64,000 nucleotides of DNA from Nonlabens sp. Hel1_33_55. Its GTDB lineage: Bacteria > Bacteroidota > Bacteroidia > Flavobacteriales > Flavobacteriaceae. Numbering within the stretch: position 1 is the stretch's first letter; every line of letters starts with the position of its first letter. Of the stretch, positions 9,066 to 17,884 are shown piece after piece. Under the pieces are notes generated by a model. It saw only the letters and a list, made by a program, of their open reading frames with translations, was not told where the DNA came from and made no database searches. The DNA lies in the NCBI RefSeq assembly GCF_900101765.1, contig NZ_LT627735.1, forward strand, positions 3,069,501 to 3,133,500, given 5' to 3'. The translations under genes were made by a program, and so were the position numbers.

Positions 9066-10322
9066 TTACAGATTGAAAGCTTCTTTAACCTTGTCCACAA
9101 AGTCAAGTTTTTCCCAGGTAAACAATTCTACTTCTTTGGTAATCTTTCCATTGTATGGAGATTCAAAAACTTTGGTCACGAGTTTGGGTTCGCGACCCAT
9201 ATGTCCATAAGCAGCAGTATCACGATAAATAGGATTGCGCAGTTTAAGGCGTTTCTCTATGGCTGCTGGTCGCATGTCAAAGATTTTAGCGACTTTCTTA
9301 GCGATATCGCCATCTTTCAAGTCAACTGTCGACGTTCCATAAGTGTCTACGTGAATAGATGTAGGTTCGACTACACCAATGGCGTAAGAAACTTGAACTA
9401 ATACCTCAGTTGCTAATCCAGTTGCCACAAGGTTTTTGGCAACGTGTCTCGCAGCATAAGCGGCGCTTCTGTCAACCTTAGATGGATCTTTACCAGAGAA
9501 CGCTCCACCACCGTGAGCTCCTTTTCCACCGTAGGTGTCAACAATAATTTTGCGACCGGTCAAGCCAGTGTCACCGTGTGGACCACCTATAACAAATTTA
9601 CCAGTTGGGTTGATGTGGTATGTAATATTATCATTGAACAATTTCTGCGCATAAGCAGGTAACTGTTCTTGAACACGCGGTATTAATATCTCAACCAAAT
9701 CTTTTTTGATCTGTGCTAGCATGGCATCATCATCTTCATTAAATGGATCGTGCTGCGTAGAAATCACGATGGCATCAATGCGCTGTGGTACATTATCATC
9801 GCTGTATTCAATAGTGACCTGAGATTTTGCATCAGGACGTAAATAAGTGATGTCTTTGTTTTCGCGGCGCAGCTTAGCAAGTTCGATCAAAATTTTGTGC
9901 GAGATATCAAGTGCCAACGGCATATAATTCTCGGTCTCGTTCGTCGCATAACCGAACATCATTCCTTGATCACCAGCGCCTTGCTCTTCTTTGCTCTCAC
10001 GATCTACACCTTGATTTATGTCCTGGGATTGCTCATGGATCAATGAAATCACACCACAGGAATCTCCAGAAAACTGATATTCACCTTTGGTATAACCTAT
10101 ATCGTTGATGATTTCACGTGCAATGTGCTGGACGTCTAGATAAGTATCAGATTTCACCTCGCCGGCCAAAACTACCTGACCTGTAGTTACTAAAGTTTCA
10201 CAAGCGACTTTGGATTCTGGGTCAAAAGCCAGAAAATTATCCAGCAACGCATCACTGATCTGGTCTGCAACTTTATCTGGGTGACCTTCACTCACAGATT
10301 CTGATGTAAATAAATAAGGCAT
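9066..10322 (-). CDS. metK: S-adenosylmethionine synthetase
   Basis: This 418-residue enzyme makes SAM from methionine and ATP in the cytoplasm. Diagnostic parts are FTSESVSEGHPDK at the N-terminus, GAGDQGMMFGYA (methionine/ATP site), GGPHGDTGLTGRKI, and the glycine-rich GGGAFSGKDPSKVDRSAAYAAR loop. Length and domain order are normal for the family with a Bacteroidota-type internal expansion. It is monocistronic on the minus strand, facing away from the ilv operon, and its leader carries a SAM-II riboswitch, so the enzyme should be repressed by its own product. A palindrome copy lies just upstream of the start codon (10331-10346). Confidence 0.97.
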   Translation of the reverse strand: MPYLFTSESVSEGHPDKVADQISDALLDNFLAFDPESKVACETLVTTGQVVLAGEVKSDTYLDVQHIAREIINDIGYTKGEYQFSGDSCGVISLIHEQSQDINQGVDRESKEEQGAGDQGMMFGYATNETENYMPLALDISHKILIELAKLRRENKDITYLRPDAKSQVTIEYSDDNVPQRIDAIVISTQHDPFNEDDDAMLAQIKKDLVEILIPRVQEQLPAYAQKLFNDNITYHINPTGKFVIGGPHGDTGLTGRKIIVDTYGGKGAHGGGAFSGKDPSKVDRSAAYAARHVAKNLVATGLATEVLVQVSYAIGVVEPTSIHVDTYGTSTVDLKDGDIAKKVAKIFDMRPAAIEKRLKLRNPIYRDTAAYGHMGREPKLVTKVFESPYNGKITKEVELFTWEKLDFVDKVKEAFNL

Positions 10323-10330
10323 ATATGTAT

Positions 10331-10346
10331 TACGCTTTCGCGAAAG
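10331..10346. repeat. 16-bp palindrome (metK leader)
   Basis: Perfect copy, symmetric to 22 bp; lies between the SAM-II aptamer and the metK start. Confidence 0.95.
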
Positions 10347-10421
10347 CGTAACTAATCAATTACACCTTCACAAGATTTATAAAATGTAAAAAAGGAAGAA
10401 GGACTGGATGCAGTGAATACT

Positions 10422-10484
10422 ACTGTTTTAGCATTTGTGTCCTGCTGGGCAAGACGAGGTTGCAATCAGTCAAATCGATCCTCT
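10422..10484 (-). ncRNA. SAM-II riboswitch aptamer in the metK leader
   Basis: Read on the minus strand: the P1 stem is GAGG (10483-10480) with CCTC (10459-10456). The enclosed loop holds the SAM-II signature GATTTGACTGATTGCAA. Downstream is the second conserved part, CAAATGCTAAAACAG. The pseudoknot forms between ACTG in the first loop (10470-10467) and CAGT (10425-10422), four perfect pairs. An optional extra hairpin GTCTTGC/GCAGGAC lies between P1 and the ACAAAT segment. Motif order and spacing agree with the known SAM-II class. It ends about 100 bases before metK. Confidence 0.85.
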
Positions 10485-10494
10485 TTCTAGTGAT

Positions 10495-10502
10495 CAAATA
10501 TA
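10495..10502 (-). promoter_or_regulatory. Promoter -7 box of metK
   Basis: On the minus strand this is TATATTTG, a perfect match to the Bacteroidota -7 consensus TAnnTTTG. It lies 11 bases before the first base of the SAM-II P1 stem, so transcription would begin right at the aptamer. The -33 element is not clear. Confidence 0.6.
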
Positions 10503-10653
10503 CATATTATGACCACTATTGAAACCTGAACTTATAGATTTTATAACATAAAGGGAATTATTATACAAGGTTCAAAATCCTTCAAGAAATTTAAAGGGGT
10601 TATTAATTTTCACAAAATTTTGATTAATCAATAACTTTCCTCACATTTACCAC

Positions 10654-10704
10654 ATGAATCATACAGCTATTAACATTGTCATTCGAGTAATTATTCAAAT
10701 CTGA
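10654..10704 (+). CDS. Ile/Val-rich leader peptide of the ilv operon
   Basis: The frame ATG...TGA encodes the 16-residue peptide MNHTAINIVIRVIIQI. Eight of its last twelve residues are Ile or Val (six Ile, two Val), the end products of the operon that follows. Its stop codon lies three bases before an antiterminator segment and 27 bases before a terminator hairpin, which is the standard geometry for control by ribosome stalling. There is no sequence similarity to rely on; the case rests on composition and on the adjacent RNA structures. Confidence 0.75.
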   Translation: MNHTAINIVIRVIIQI

Positions 10705-10707
10705 AAA

Positions 10708-10759
10708 GATTAGGAATGGCTATTTATATATAAAACCTTCCTAATCAGGAAGGTTTTTT
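10708..10759 (+). promoter_or_regulatory. Transcription attenuator of the ilv operon (antiterminator and terminator)
   Basis: Segment 2 is GATTAGGAA (10708-10716). Segment 3 is TTCCTAATC (10738-10746), its exact reverse complement (nine pairs). Segments 3 and 4 also form the terminator: AAAACCTTCCT (10732-10742), loop AATC, AGGAAGGTTTT (10747-10757), then a T-run. The two pairings exclude each other. A ribosome that reaches the leader stop codon would cover segment 2 and let the terminator form; a ribosome stalled on Ile or Val codons would leave segment 2 free. Confidence 0.8.
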
Positions 10760-10981
10760 CATTTAAGCTATTTCAATAAAAGTATTGAACATCATACATT
10801 AAAATCAATTAAGTAGTTGAAATACAGAATTATAAGCCGATAATGATACGTTTGAACGAACTTAGAGCAGTAGTATTAAAGTATGATTGGAATACACTTT
10901 AAATAAATTTGATCAATCCAGTATGGAAACCATAGAAATGAACCAACCAAGAAGCTTTACGACTTCGCTTAAATCTAGCGC

Positions 10982-12658
10982 ATGTCTTTAAATAAATATA
11001 GTAAAACAGTAACTCAAGATCCAACACAACCAGCGGCTCAAGCAATGTTGCATGCCATTGGTTTGACTAAAGACGATTTGAAGAAACCTTTTGTGGGTAT
11101 TGCCAGCACTGGTTACGAAGGAAATCCTTGTAACATGCATTTGAATGATCTTGCAAAACTGGTCAAACAAGGAACCTTAGAAAAAGATATTGTTGGTTTG
11201 ATTTTTAATACCATAGGTGTAAGTGACGGTATTTCCATGGGAACACCAGGAATGCGTTATTCCCTACCATCTCGTGATATCATTGCAGACTCCATGGAAA
11301 CAGTGGTACAAGCAATGAGTTATGACGGATTGGTAACAGTCGTAGGTTGTGATAAAAATATGCCAGGCGCTTTGATGGCTATGATTCGATTGGATCGCCC
11401 TAGTATATTAGTTTACGGTGGTACGATTGATTCAGGATGTCACAATGGTCAGAAGTTGGATGTGGTTTCGGCTTTTGAAGCTTGGGGCAGTAAGGTAGCT
11501 GGTACCATGCAAGAAGAAGAATATCAAAGTATCGTTGAAAAAGCTTGTCCAGGAGCCGGCGCTTGTGGTGGTATGTACACAGCAAATACCATGGCGAGTT
11601 CTATAGAGGCTTTAGGTATGGCTTTACCTTATAATTCTTCTAACCCAGCATTGAGCGACGATAAAAAGCAGGAGTCAGTAAATGCTGGTAAAGCAATGCT
11701 GAACTTGTTGGAAAAAGACATCAAACCATCTGATATCATTACTCGCAAATCGTTAGAGAATGCAGTACGAATGGTAACGATTTTAGGTGGTTCAACTAAT
11801 GCAGTCCTTCATTTCCTTGCCATAGCGAGAGCGGCACAAATTGACTTCACACTCAAAGATTTCCAGAAAATCAGTGATAACACACCTTTCTTGGCAGATC
11901 TTAAACCTAGTGGAAAATACCTGATGGAAGACATTCACCGCATCGGCGGAATTCCTGCCGTTATGAAATATCTATTATCAAAGGATTTGATCCATGGAGA
12001 CTGTCTAACAGTAACTGGAAAAACCGTAGCCGAGAATTTGCAGGATGTTCCAGATCTTTCCAAAGATCAGGACGTGATAAAAACAGTAGAACAGCCTATC
12101 AAGGTTTCTGGCCATCTCAGAATGCTTTACGGCAATCTAGCAAGCGATGGAAGTGTTGCTAAAATTACGGGCAAGGAAGGATTGAAATTTTCTGGAAAAG
12201 CTAAAGTATTTGACGGCGAGTATGCTGCAAATGATGGTATACGTGATGGTAAAGTAAGTAAGGGCGATGTTGTGGTGATACGTTATGAAGGTCCTAGAGG
12301 CGGTCCTGGAATGCCAGAAATGCTCAAGCCTACTGCCGCGATCATGGGAGCAGGATTGGGTAAAGAAGTTGCTTTGATAACAGACGGTAGATTCTCTGGC
12401 GGTACGCATGGTTTTGTGGTAGGTCACATCACTCCAGAAGCACAAGAAGGTGGAGCGATCGCATTGGTAAAAGACGGAGACATCATTACGATTGACGCCA
12501 TTTCAAACTCAATTGTACTTGAAGTTTCTGATGAAGAGTTGGAACAAAGAAAAGAGCAATGGAAACAACCAGCGCTCAAATTTTCAAGAGGTGTACTCTA
12601 TAAATACGCAAAAACAGTATCAAACGCCTCAAAAGGTTGCGTTACTGACGAATTTTAA
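10982..12658 (+). CDS. ilvD: Dihydroxy-acid dehydratase
   Basis: This 558-residue iron-sulfur enzyme makes the 2-keto acids of valine and isoleucine from the dihydroxy acids. It shows FeS-ligand motifs GCDKNMPG and ACGGMYTANTM, plus RGGPGMPEM and TDGRFSGGTHGFVVGHITPEA near the C-terminus. Its length is typical. It is the first gene of an ilvD-B-N-C-A series that is downstream of an Ile/Val leader and attenuator, so transcription should fall when Ile/Val-tRNAs are charged. A 22-codon frame at 10923-10991 overlaps its start in another frame. Between attenuator and start (10760-10981) I see nothing else recognisable. Confidence 0.97.
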   Translation: MSLNKYSKTVTQDPTQPAAQAMLHAIGLTKDDLKKPFVGIASTGYEGNPCNMHLNDLAKLVKQGTLEKDIVGLIFNTIGVSDGISMGTPGMRYSLPSRDIIADSMETVVQAMSYDGLVTVVGCDKNMPGALMAMIRLDRPSILVYGGTIDSGCHNGQKLDVVSAFEAWGSKVAGTMQEEEYQSIVEKACPGAGACGGMYTANTMASSIEALGMALPYNSSNPALSDDKKQESVNAGKAMLNLLEKDIKPSDIITRKSLENAVRMVTILGGSTNAVLHFLAIARAAQIDFTLKDFQKISDNTPFLADLKPSGKYLMEDIHRIGGIPAVMKYLLSKDLIHGDCLTVTGKTVAENLQDVPDLSKDQDVIKTVEQPIKVSGHLRMLYGNLASDGSVAKITGKEGLKFSGKAKVFDGEYAANDGIRDGKVSKGDVVVIRYEGPRGGPGMPEMLKPTAAIMGAGLGKEVALITDGRFSGGTHGFVVGHITPEAQEGGAIALVKDGDIITIDAISNSIVLEVSDEELEQRKEQWKQPALKFSRGVLYKYAKTVSNASKGCVTDEF

Positions 12659-12668
12659 ACAGCTGATT

Positions 12669-14402
12669 ATGAAAGAACAAACAGCAACTCAAACTGCGCC
12701 TAGCGCCACAACCACAGAAAGAATGTCTGGAGCTGAAGCTATTATCAAATGCTTCCTTGCAGAAGGTGTTGATACTGTCTTCGGTTATCCTGGTGGAGCC
12801 ATCATGCCTTTGTATGATAAATTTTACGGTTATCAAGATGAACTTAAACACATACTGACAAGACACGAGCAAGGCGCGACACATGCTGCTCAAGGTTATG
12901 CTCGTATCTCCAATAAAGTAGGTGTTGCGATCGCCACTTCTGGCCCTGGAGCAACCAACTTAATTACTGGTCTTGCAGACGCTATGATCGATTCAACGCC
13001 CATGATTTGCGTTACTGGTCAGGTAGGATCTCATTTGTTGGGAACTGACGCATTTCAGGAAACGGACATTGTCGGGATCTCAACGCCAGTCACAAAGTGG
13101 AATACACAAATCACAAAAGCAGAGGACATACCTACAGTCTTTGCTAAAGCCTTCTATATCGCTCAAAGCGGTCGTCCAGGTCCTGTATTGATTGATATAA
13201 CTAAGGATGCCCAGTTTGAGGAGTTCGATTTCGCTTACGCAAAATGTAACTCTATCAGAAGCTATGTGCCAGTTCCAGAAACTGTGGTTGGATCTGTTGA
13301 AGCAGCAGCCAAAGCTATTAATGAAGCAAAGAAACCACTGATCGTTTGGGGGCAAGGCGTTGTGCTAGGAGAAGCCGAAGAAGAATTGATCGCAGTGATT
13401 GAAAAAGGTGGAATTCCAGCGGCGTGGACCATTTTAGGTGCTAGCGCCGTTCCTACTTCGCATGATTTAAACGTAGGAATGGTAGGAATGCATGGAAATT
13501 ATGGTCCCAACATTTTGACCAATGAGTGCGATGTACTCATCGCAATAGGGATGAGATTTGATGATCGGGTTACGGGTGATCTTTCTCGCTATGCAAAACA
13601 AGCCAAAATCATTCACTTTGAAATTGATCCAGCTGAGGTAAGCAAGAATGTACATGCAGATATTCCGGTTTTGGGAGATTCTAAAACGACACTTGCTGCA
13701 TTGCTGCCACATCTTGAAGAGAAAACCTACCCAGAGTGGAGACAAAAGTTCGCCGATTTATATCAAATAGAATTGGAGAAAGTCATCAATGATGACATGA
13801 ATCCGCCGACGGACGGTTTGACCATGGGCGAGGTGATCCAGCAAATTAACAAGCAATCTGGCGGGATGGCCGCTATTGTAAGTGATGTGGGCCAGCACCA
13901 GATGGTCGCTTGCCGCTACTCAGATTTTAAGAAGACACGCAGTAATATCACCTCCGGCGGATTGGGAACCATGGGGTTTGCTTTGCCAGCAGCGATAGGC
14001 GCAAAGATGGCAGCGCCTGAGCGTGACGTAGTTGCCGTGATTGGTGATGGTGGTTATCAAATGACCATACAGGAGTTGGGAACTATTTTCCAAACAAAAG
14101 TCCCGGTTAAGATTGTGGTGCTGAATAATGAGTTTCTAGGTATGGTTCGTCAATGGCAGCAGCTCTTTTTTGACAAGCGCTATGCCAGTACAGAAATGAT
14201 CAATCCAGATTTCATCAAAATTGCCGAAGGTTATCACATCAAGGCAAAACTGGTTACAGACCGTAATGATCTCGCCGGTGCGGTAGAAGAAATGATGAAA
14301 AGTGATGAAGCCTATTTCTTGGAAGTACGTGTGGAAAAAGAAGGAAACGTATTCCCTATGATCCCTACAGGTGCGGCCGTTTCAGAAATTAGATTGGAGT
14401 AG
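12669..14402 (+). CDS. ilvB: Acetolactate synthase large (catalytic) subunit
   Basis: This 577-residue ThDP enzyme condenses pyruvate with pyruvate or 2-ketobutyrate. Visible parts are the N-terminal catalytic Glu in TRHEQGATHAAQGYAR, the GPGATNL segment, the central FAD/beta domain, and the C-terminal ThDP motif GDGGYQMTIQELGT ending NNEFLGMVRQWQ. The frame is open further upstream to 12492, but that part overlaps ilvD; the ATG at 12669 gives the usual N-terminus and lies ten bases after the ilvD stop. It pairs with the regulatory subunit encoded next. Confidence 0.97.
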   Translation: MKEQTATQTAPSATTTERMSGAEAIIKCFLAEGVDTVFGYPGGAIMPLYDKFYGYQDELKHILTRHEQGATHAAQGYARISNKVGVAIATSGPGATNLITGLADAMIDSTPMICVTGQVGSHLLGTDAFQETDIVGISTPVTKWNTQITKAEDIPTVFAKAFYIAQSGRPGPVLIDITKDAQFEEFDFAYAKCNSIRSYVPVPETVVGSVEAAAKAINEAKKPLIVWGQGVVLGEAEEELIAVIEKGGIPAAWTILGASAVPTSHDLNVGMVGMHGNYGPNILTNECDVLIAIGMRFDDRVTGDLSRYAKQAKIIHFEIDPAEVSKNVHADIPVLGDSKTTLAALLPHLEEKTYPEWRQKFADLYQIELEKVINDDMNPPTDGLTMGEVIQQINKQSGGMAAIVSDVGQHQMVACRYSDFKKTRSNITSGGLGTMGFALPAAIGAKMAAPERDVVAVIGDGGYQMTIQELGTIFQTKVPVKIVVLNNEFLGMVRQWQQLFFDKRYASTEMINPDFIKIAEGYHIKAKLVTDRNDLAGAVEEMMKSDEAYFLEVRVEKEGNVFPMIPTGAAVSEIRLE

Positions 14403-14464
14403 AAAAACGGTCAGTCTGAACCTTTTGAAAAAGAATTTTGATAAGATAGAGGTTGATTTGAAAA

Positions 14465-14480
14465 CGCTTTCGCGAAAGCG
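14465..14480. repeat. 16-bp palindrome (ilvB-ilvN gap)
   Basis: Perfect copy between two genes of one operon. Confidence 0.95.
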
Positions 14481-14552
14481 AACTCAATAGCAAACAGTAG
14501 AAAAGAAGAATTAGTGAAGTTGTCTAGCGACGACTGGATAAACAAAAATTAC

Positions 14553-15083
14553 ATGGAGAACAACGAACAATTATATACCATATCCATCTATACCGAGAAT
14601 AACATCGGTTTGCTGAATAGGATTTCGGCGATTTTTCAGCGACGTCACATCAATATCGAGAGCATCAATACGAGTGCTTCAGAGATTGAAGATGTCTCAA
14701 GATTCACCATTCTCGTGAGTATGAGCGAGGAACAGATGAAGAAGATCATTGGTCAGATTGAGAAGCAGGTTGAGGTCATCAAAGCATTCTACCATACAGA
14801 GGAAGAAACGATCTATCAAGAATCATGTCTTTTCAAAATCAAATCTGACTTGCTTTTTGAAGAGCGCCAGATCCAGAATATCATAAAGGATAGCAACGCG
14901 AGAATCGTCACGGTTAATAAGGAATACTTTGTACTGGAAAAATCAGGAAGGCGCAGTGAAGTTGATCTTTTGTATAGAGAACTAAGCGCGTTTGGAATTC
15001 TTCAATTCAACCGGTCAGGACGCATCGCCGTTACAAAAGATGCCATGGAAATATCTAAAATGCTAGCAGCACTAAACTCATAA
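14553..15083 (+). CDS. ilvN: Acetolactate synthase small (regulatory) subunit
   Basis: The 176-residue protein begins with an ACT domain (YTISIYTENNIGLLNRISAIFQRRHINIESI), followed by the second domain characteristic of IlvN/IlvH. ACT domains bind valine for feedback inhibition of the catalytic subunit. I use the ATG at 14553; an in-frame GTG at 14514 would add 13 residues without similarity. The 150-base gap after ilvB holds a palindrome copy (14465-14480) but no clear terminator, so cotranscription is likely. Confidence 0.94.
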   Translation: MENNEQLYTISIYTENNIGLLNRISAIFQRRHINIESINTSASEIEDVSRFTILVSMSEEQMKKIIGQIEKQVEVIKAFYHTEEETIYQESCLFKIKSDLLFEERQIQNIIKDSNARIVTVNKEYFVLEKSGRRSEVDLLYRELSAFGILQFNRSGRIAVTKDAMEISKMLAALNS

Positions 15084-15093
15084 AAACCAAACA

Positions 15094-16557
15094 ATGTCAA
15101 ATTACTTTAACACCTTATCATTATCGCAACAACTGGAACAACTTTCCAAATGCCGCTTCATGGAGCAGGCCGAATTTGAAGATGGTGTCGACGCCCTTAA
15201 AGGAAAAAAAATAACCATTGTTGGTTGTGGTGCGCAAGGACTCAATCAAGGGTTAAACATGCGTGATTCAGGATTGGATATCTCTTATGCCTTAAGACAG
15301 GCAGCTATTGATCAAAAGAGACAATCCTATAAAAATGCTACTGATAACGGTTTTACGGTCGGAACTTACGAAGAACTGATTCCTAAATCAGATGTTGTTT
15401 TGAACCTAACACCTGATAAGCAACACAGCGCTGTGGTAGAGGCAGTAATGCCACACATGAAAAAAGGATCCACGCTTTCCTATTCTCACGGTTTTAATAT
15501 CGTAGAGGAAGGTCAAAAGATTCGTGAAGATATCACCGTAATTATGGTGGCTCCCAAATGTCCGGGATCAGAGGTGCGTGAGGAGTATAAAAGAGGATTT
15601 GGAGTGCCTACATTGATTGCCGTACACCCAGAAAATGATCCAGAAAACAAAGGTTGGGATCAAGCTAAAGCTTATGCGGTAGCCACTGGTGGCCATAAAG
15701 CTGGTGTTTTGGAATCTTCTTTTGTTGCAGAGGTGAAGAGTGATCTTATGGGAGAACAAACCATCCTGTGTGGTGTTCTTCAAACCGCTTCCATTTTGTT
15801 ATTTGATAAAATGGTCGCTCAAGGCACTGATGAAGGTTATGCGTCAAATTTGATTCAATACGGTTGGGAACGTATTACCGAAGCATTGAAACACGGTGGT
15901 ATTACCAACATGATGGATCGCCTAGACAATGCCTCAAAAATTAAGGCCTATGAATTTTCAGAAGAATTGAAGACGATCATGAGACCTTTATTTGTCAAGC
16001 ATCAGGATGATATTATGTCTGGTCATTTTTCCAAAACCATGATGGAAGATTGGGCAAATGACGATAAGAATCTACTCAAATGGCGCGCAGAGACGGAAAA
16101 CACCGCTTTTGAGAAATCCACAGCGACTGGAGACATCAGCGATCAAGAATACTTTGATCATGGTGTGGCAATGGTCGCGTTCATCAAAGCAGGTGTGGAA
16201 CTTGCTTTTGAGACCATGGTAGCATCAGGAATCGTGGAAGAAAGCGCTTATTATGAGTCGCTTCACGAGCTGCCATTGATTGCAAATACGGTCGCTAGGA
16301 AGAAGTTATATGAAATGAATCGTGTCATTTCTGACACGGCAGAATATGGTTGTTACCTATTTGACCATGCAGCAAAGCCATTGCTGTCTGACTTTGTGGA
16401 TGATCTTGATAAGGATGTTATTGGTAACGCTTTCGCGAAAGCGGAACAAACCGACAATCATAAACTCATACAAGTCAACAAGGCGATAAGAACTCATCCA
16501 ATTGAGAAAATAGGAGAAAAATTACGCGACTCGATGACCGCTATGAAATCCATCTAA
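15094..16557 (+). CDS. ilvC: Ketol-acid reductoisomerase, class II (long form)
   Basis: At 487 residues this is the long class II enzyme rather than the about 330-residue class I form. The Rossmann motif is GKKITIVGCGAQGLNQGLNMRDSG near residue 40; SHGFNI and VAPKCPGSEVREEYKRGFG follow, and two knotted C-terminal domains carry the acidic metal ligands (GEQTILCGVLQ, then a second copy). It converts acetolactate or acetohydroxybutyrate to the dihydroxy acids with NADPH and Mg2+. It starts 10 bases after ilvN. A palindrome copy at 16428-16443 is read as NAFAKAEQ in the C-terminal region. Confidence 0.97.
   Translation: MSNYFNTLSLSQQLEQLSKCRFMEQAEFEDGVDALKGKKITIVGCGAQGLNQGLNMRDSGLDISYALRQAAIDQKRQSYKNATDNGFTVGTYEELIPKSDVVLNLTPDKQHSAVVEAVMPHMKKGSTLSYSHGFNIVEEGQKIREDITVIMVAPKCPGSEVREEYKRGFGVPTLIAVHPENDPENKGWDQAKAYAVATGGHKAGVLESSFVAEVKSDLMGEQTILCGVLQTASILLFDKMVAQGTDEGYASNLIQYGWERITEALKHGGITNMMDRLDNASKIKAYEFSEELKTIMRPLFVKHQDDIMSGHFSKTMMEDWANDDKNLLKWRAETENTAFEKSTATGDISDQEYFDHGVAMVAFIKAGVELAFETMVASGIVEESAYYESLHELPLIANTVARKKLYEMNRVISDTAEYGCYLFDHAAKPLLSDFVDDLDKDVIGNAFAKAEQTDNHKLIQVNKAIRTHPIEKIGEKLRDSMTAMKSI
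16428..16443. repeat. 16-bp palindrome (in ilvC)
   Basis: Perfect copy, coding frame AFAKA. Confidence 0.95.
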
Positions 16558-16558
16558 A

Positions 16559-17821
16559 ATGGTAAAAACGGAAGTGTATTACCCTAAAATGAAGGATATC
16601 GAGGCCGCTGCAGAACGTTTGCAGGATGTTGCTTCCTTGACTCCATTGCAATTGAATGATTTGTATTCTGCTAAATATGGGTGCAATGTTTATTTCAAGC
16701 GCGAGGACTTGCAGACCGTGCGATCTTATAAGATACGTGGTGCTTACAACAAGATCTCAACCATAAGTCCAGATCAGAGAGCTAGCGGTATTGTGTGCGC
16801 TAGTGCGGGAAACCACGCTCAAGGTGTGGCGATGTCCTGCCAGGTGTTGAAGATTCAAGGAACGATCTATATGCCTTCACCTACACCGGTTCAGAAAATC
16901 GATCAGGTAAAAATGCATGGCGGTTCTTACGTTAAGGTCGTCCTTCACGGCGATACCTATGACGATGCCTATGCTGCAGCTTTTGCAGAAAACCAGAAGC
17001 TAGGCAAATGTTTTATTCATCCATTTGATGATGAGAAAGTAATTGAAGGCCAGGCCACCGTTGGGCTGGAGATTTTGGACCAGTCAGATGTCAGCATTGA
17101 TTATTTGATTATGCCTATAGGTGGTGGTGGTTTATCTGCTGGTGTCTCTACGGTATTTAAACAACTATCACCACAGACGAAGATTATAGGCGTGGAACCT
17201 ACAGGAGCACCATCCATGGGTACTTCTATATTTAATAGGCAAAACACGACTCTGGATAACATTGAAAGCTTTGTTGATGGAGCCGCTGTGAAAAGAGTAG
17301 GAGAGCGCAATTTTGAAATTTGCCAGAAAAACCTCGAACAAGTCATAAGCGTGTCTGAAGGTGCCATTTGTCAGACTATTCTAGATATGTATAATCAGCA
17401 AGCGATCGTTGTCGAGCCTGCTGGTGCCATGAGCATTACTGTTCTGGAGCAATTACGTGAAGAAATTAAAGGCAAAAATATTGTCTGCGTAGTGAGCGGT
17501 AGCAATAACGACATCACCAGAACTGCCGAAATCAAGGAGCGCGCTTTACTTCAATCCCAGCTCAAACACTATTTTATTGTTCGGTTCCCACAGCGTGCTG
17601 GAGCCTTGCGCGAGTTTGTGGAAAAAGTGCTGGGTCCCAATGATGACATTACCCACTTTGAATACACTAAAAAAACAAACCGTATCAACGGGTCAGCCGT
17701 TGTAGGAATAGAGCTCAAATCTCCAGCCGACTTTGATTCCCTTGTTGAGCGTATGAAATCTCTCAATTTTTATGGAGATTATATTAATGAGAACCCAACC
17801 TTGTTTGAATTTTTGGTATGA
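16559..17821 (+). CDS. ilvA: Threonine ammonia-lyase (biosynthetic type)
   Basis: This PLP enzyme makes 2-ketobutyrate, the first step to isoleucine. The PLP lysine is in RSYKIRGAYNK, the phosphate loop is GGGGLSAG, and SAGNHAQGVA is the substrate loop. Length is 420 residues: about 330 catalytic residues plus one C-terminal ACT-like regulatory domain (HYFIVRFPQRAGALREFVEKVLG), the short-regulatory type rather than the two-domain E. coli form. The gene starts one base after the ilvC stop, so it is very likely cotranslated in the ilv operon. Confidence 0.94.
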   Translation: MVKTEVYYPKMKDIEAAAERLQDVASLTPLQLNDLYSAKYGCNVYFKREDLQTVRSYKIRGAYNKISTISPDQRASGIVCASAGNHAQGVAMSCQVLKIQGTIYMPSPTPVQKIDQVKMHGGSYVKVVLHGDTYDDAYAAAFAENQKLGKCFIHPFDDEKVIEGQATVGLEILDQSDVSIDYLIMPIGGGGLSAGVSTVFKQLSPQTKIIGVEPTGAPSMGTSIFNRQNTTLDNIESFVDGAAVKRVGERNFEICQKNLEQVISVSEGAICQTILDMYNQQAIVVEPAGAMSITVLEQLREEIKGKNIVCVVSGSNNDITRTAEIKERALLQSQLKHYFIVRFPQRAGALREFVEKVLGPNDDITHFEYTKKTNRINGSAVVGIELKSPADFDSLVERMKSLNFYGDYINENPTLFEFLV

Positions 17822-17884
17822 TGCTATTAAAATATCACAAATAATAAAAACAAAGTACGACCTTCAAAAATTAAAACCATCCAA

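Noticed and set aside
10560..10582. tRNA T-arm-like sequence GGTTCAAAATCC
   Set aside because: No acceptor or anticodon stem can be formed around it; no tRNA gene was found in the window.
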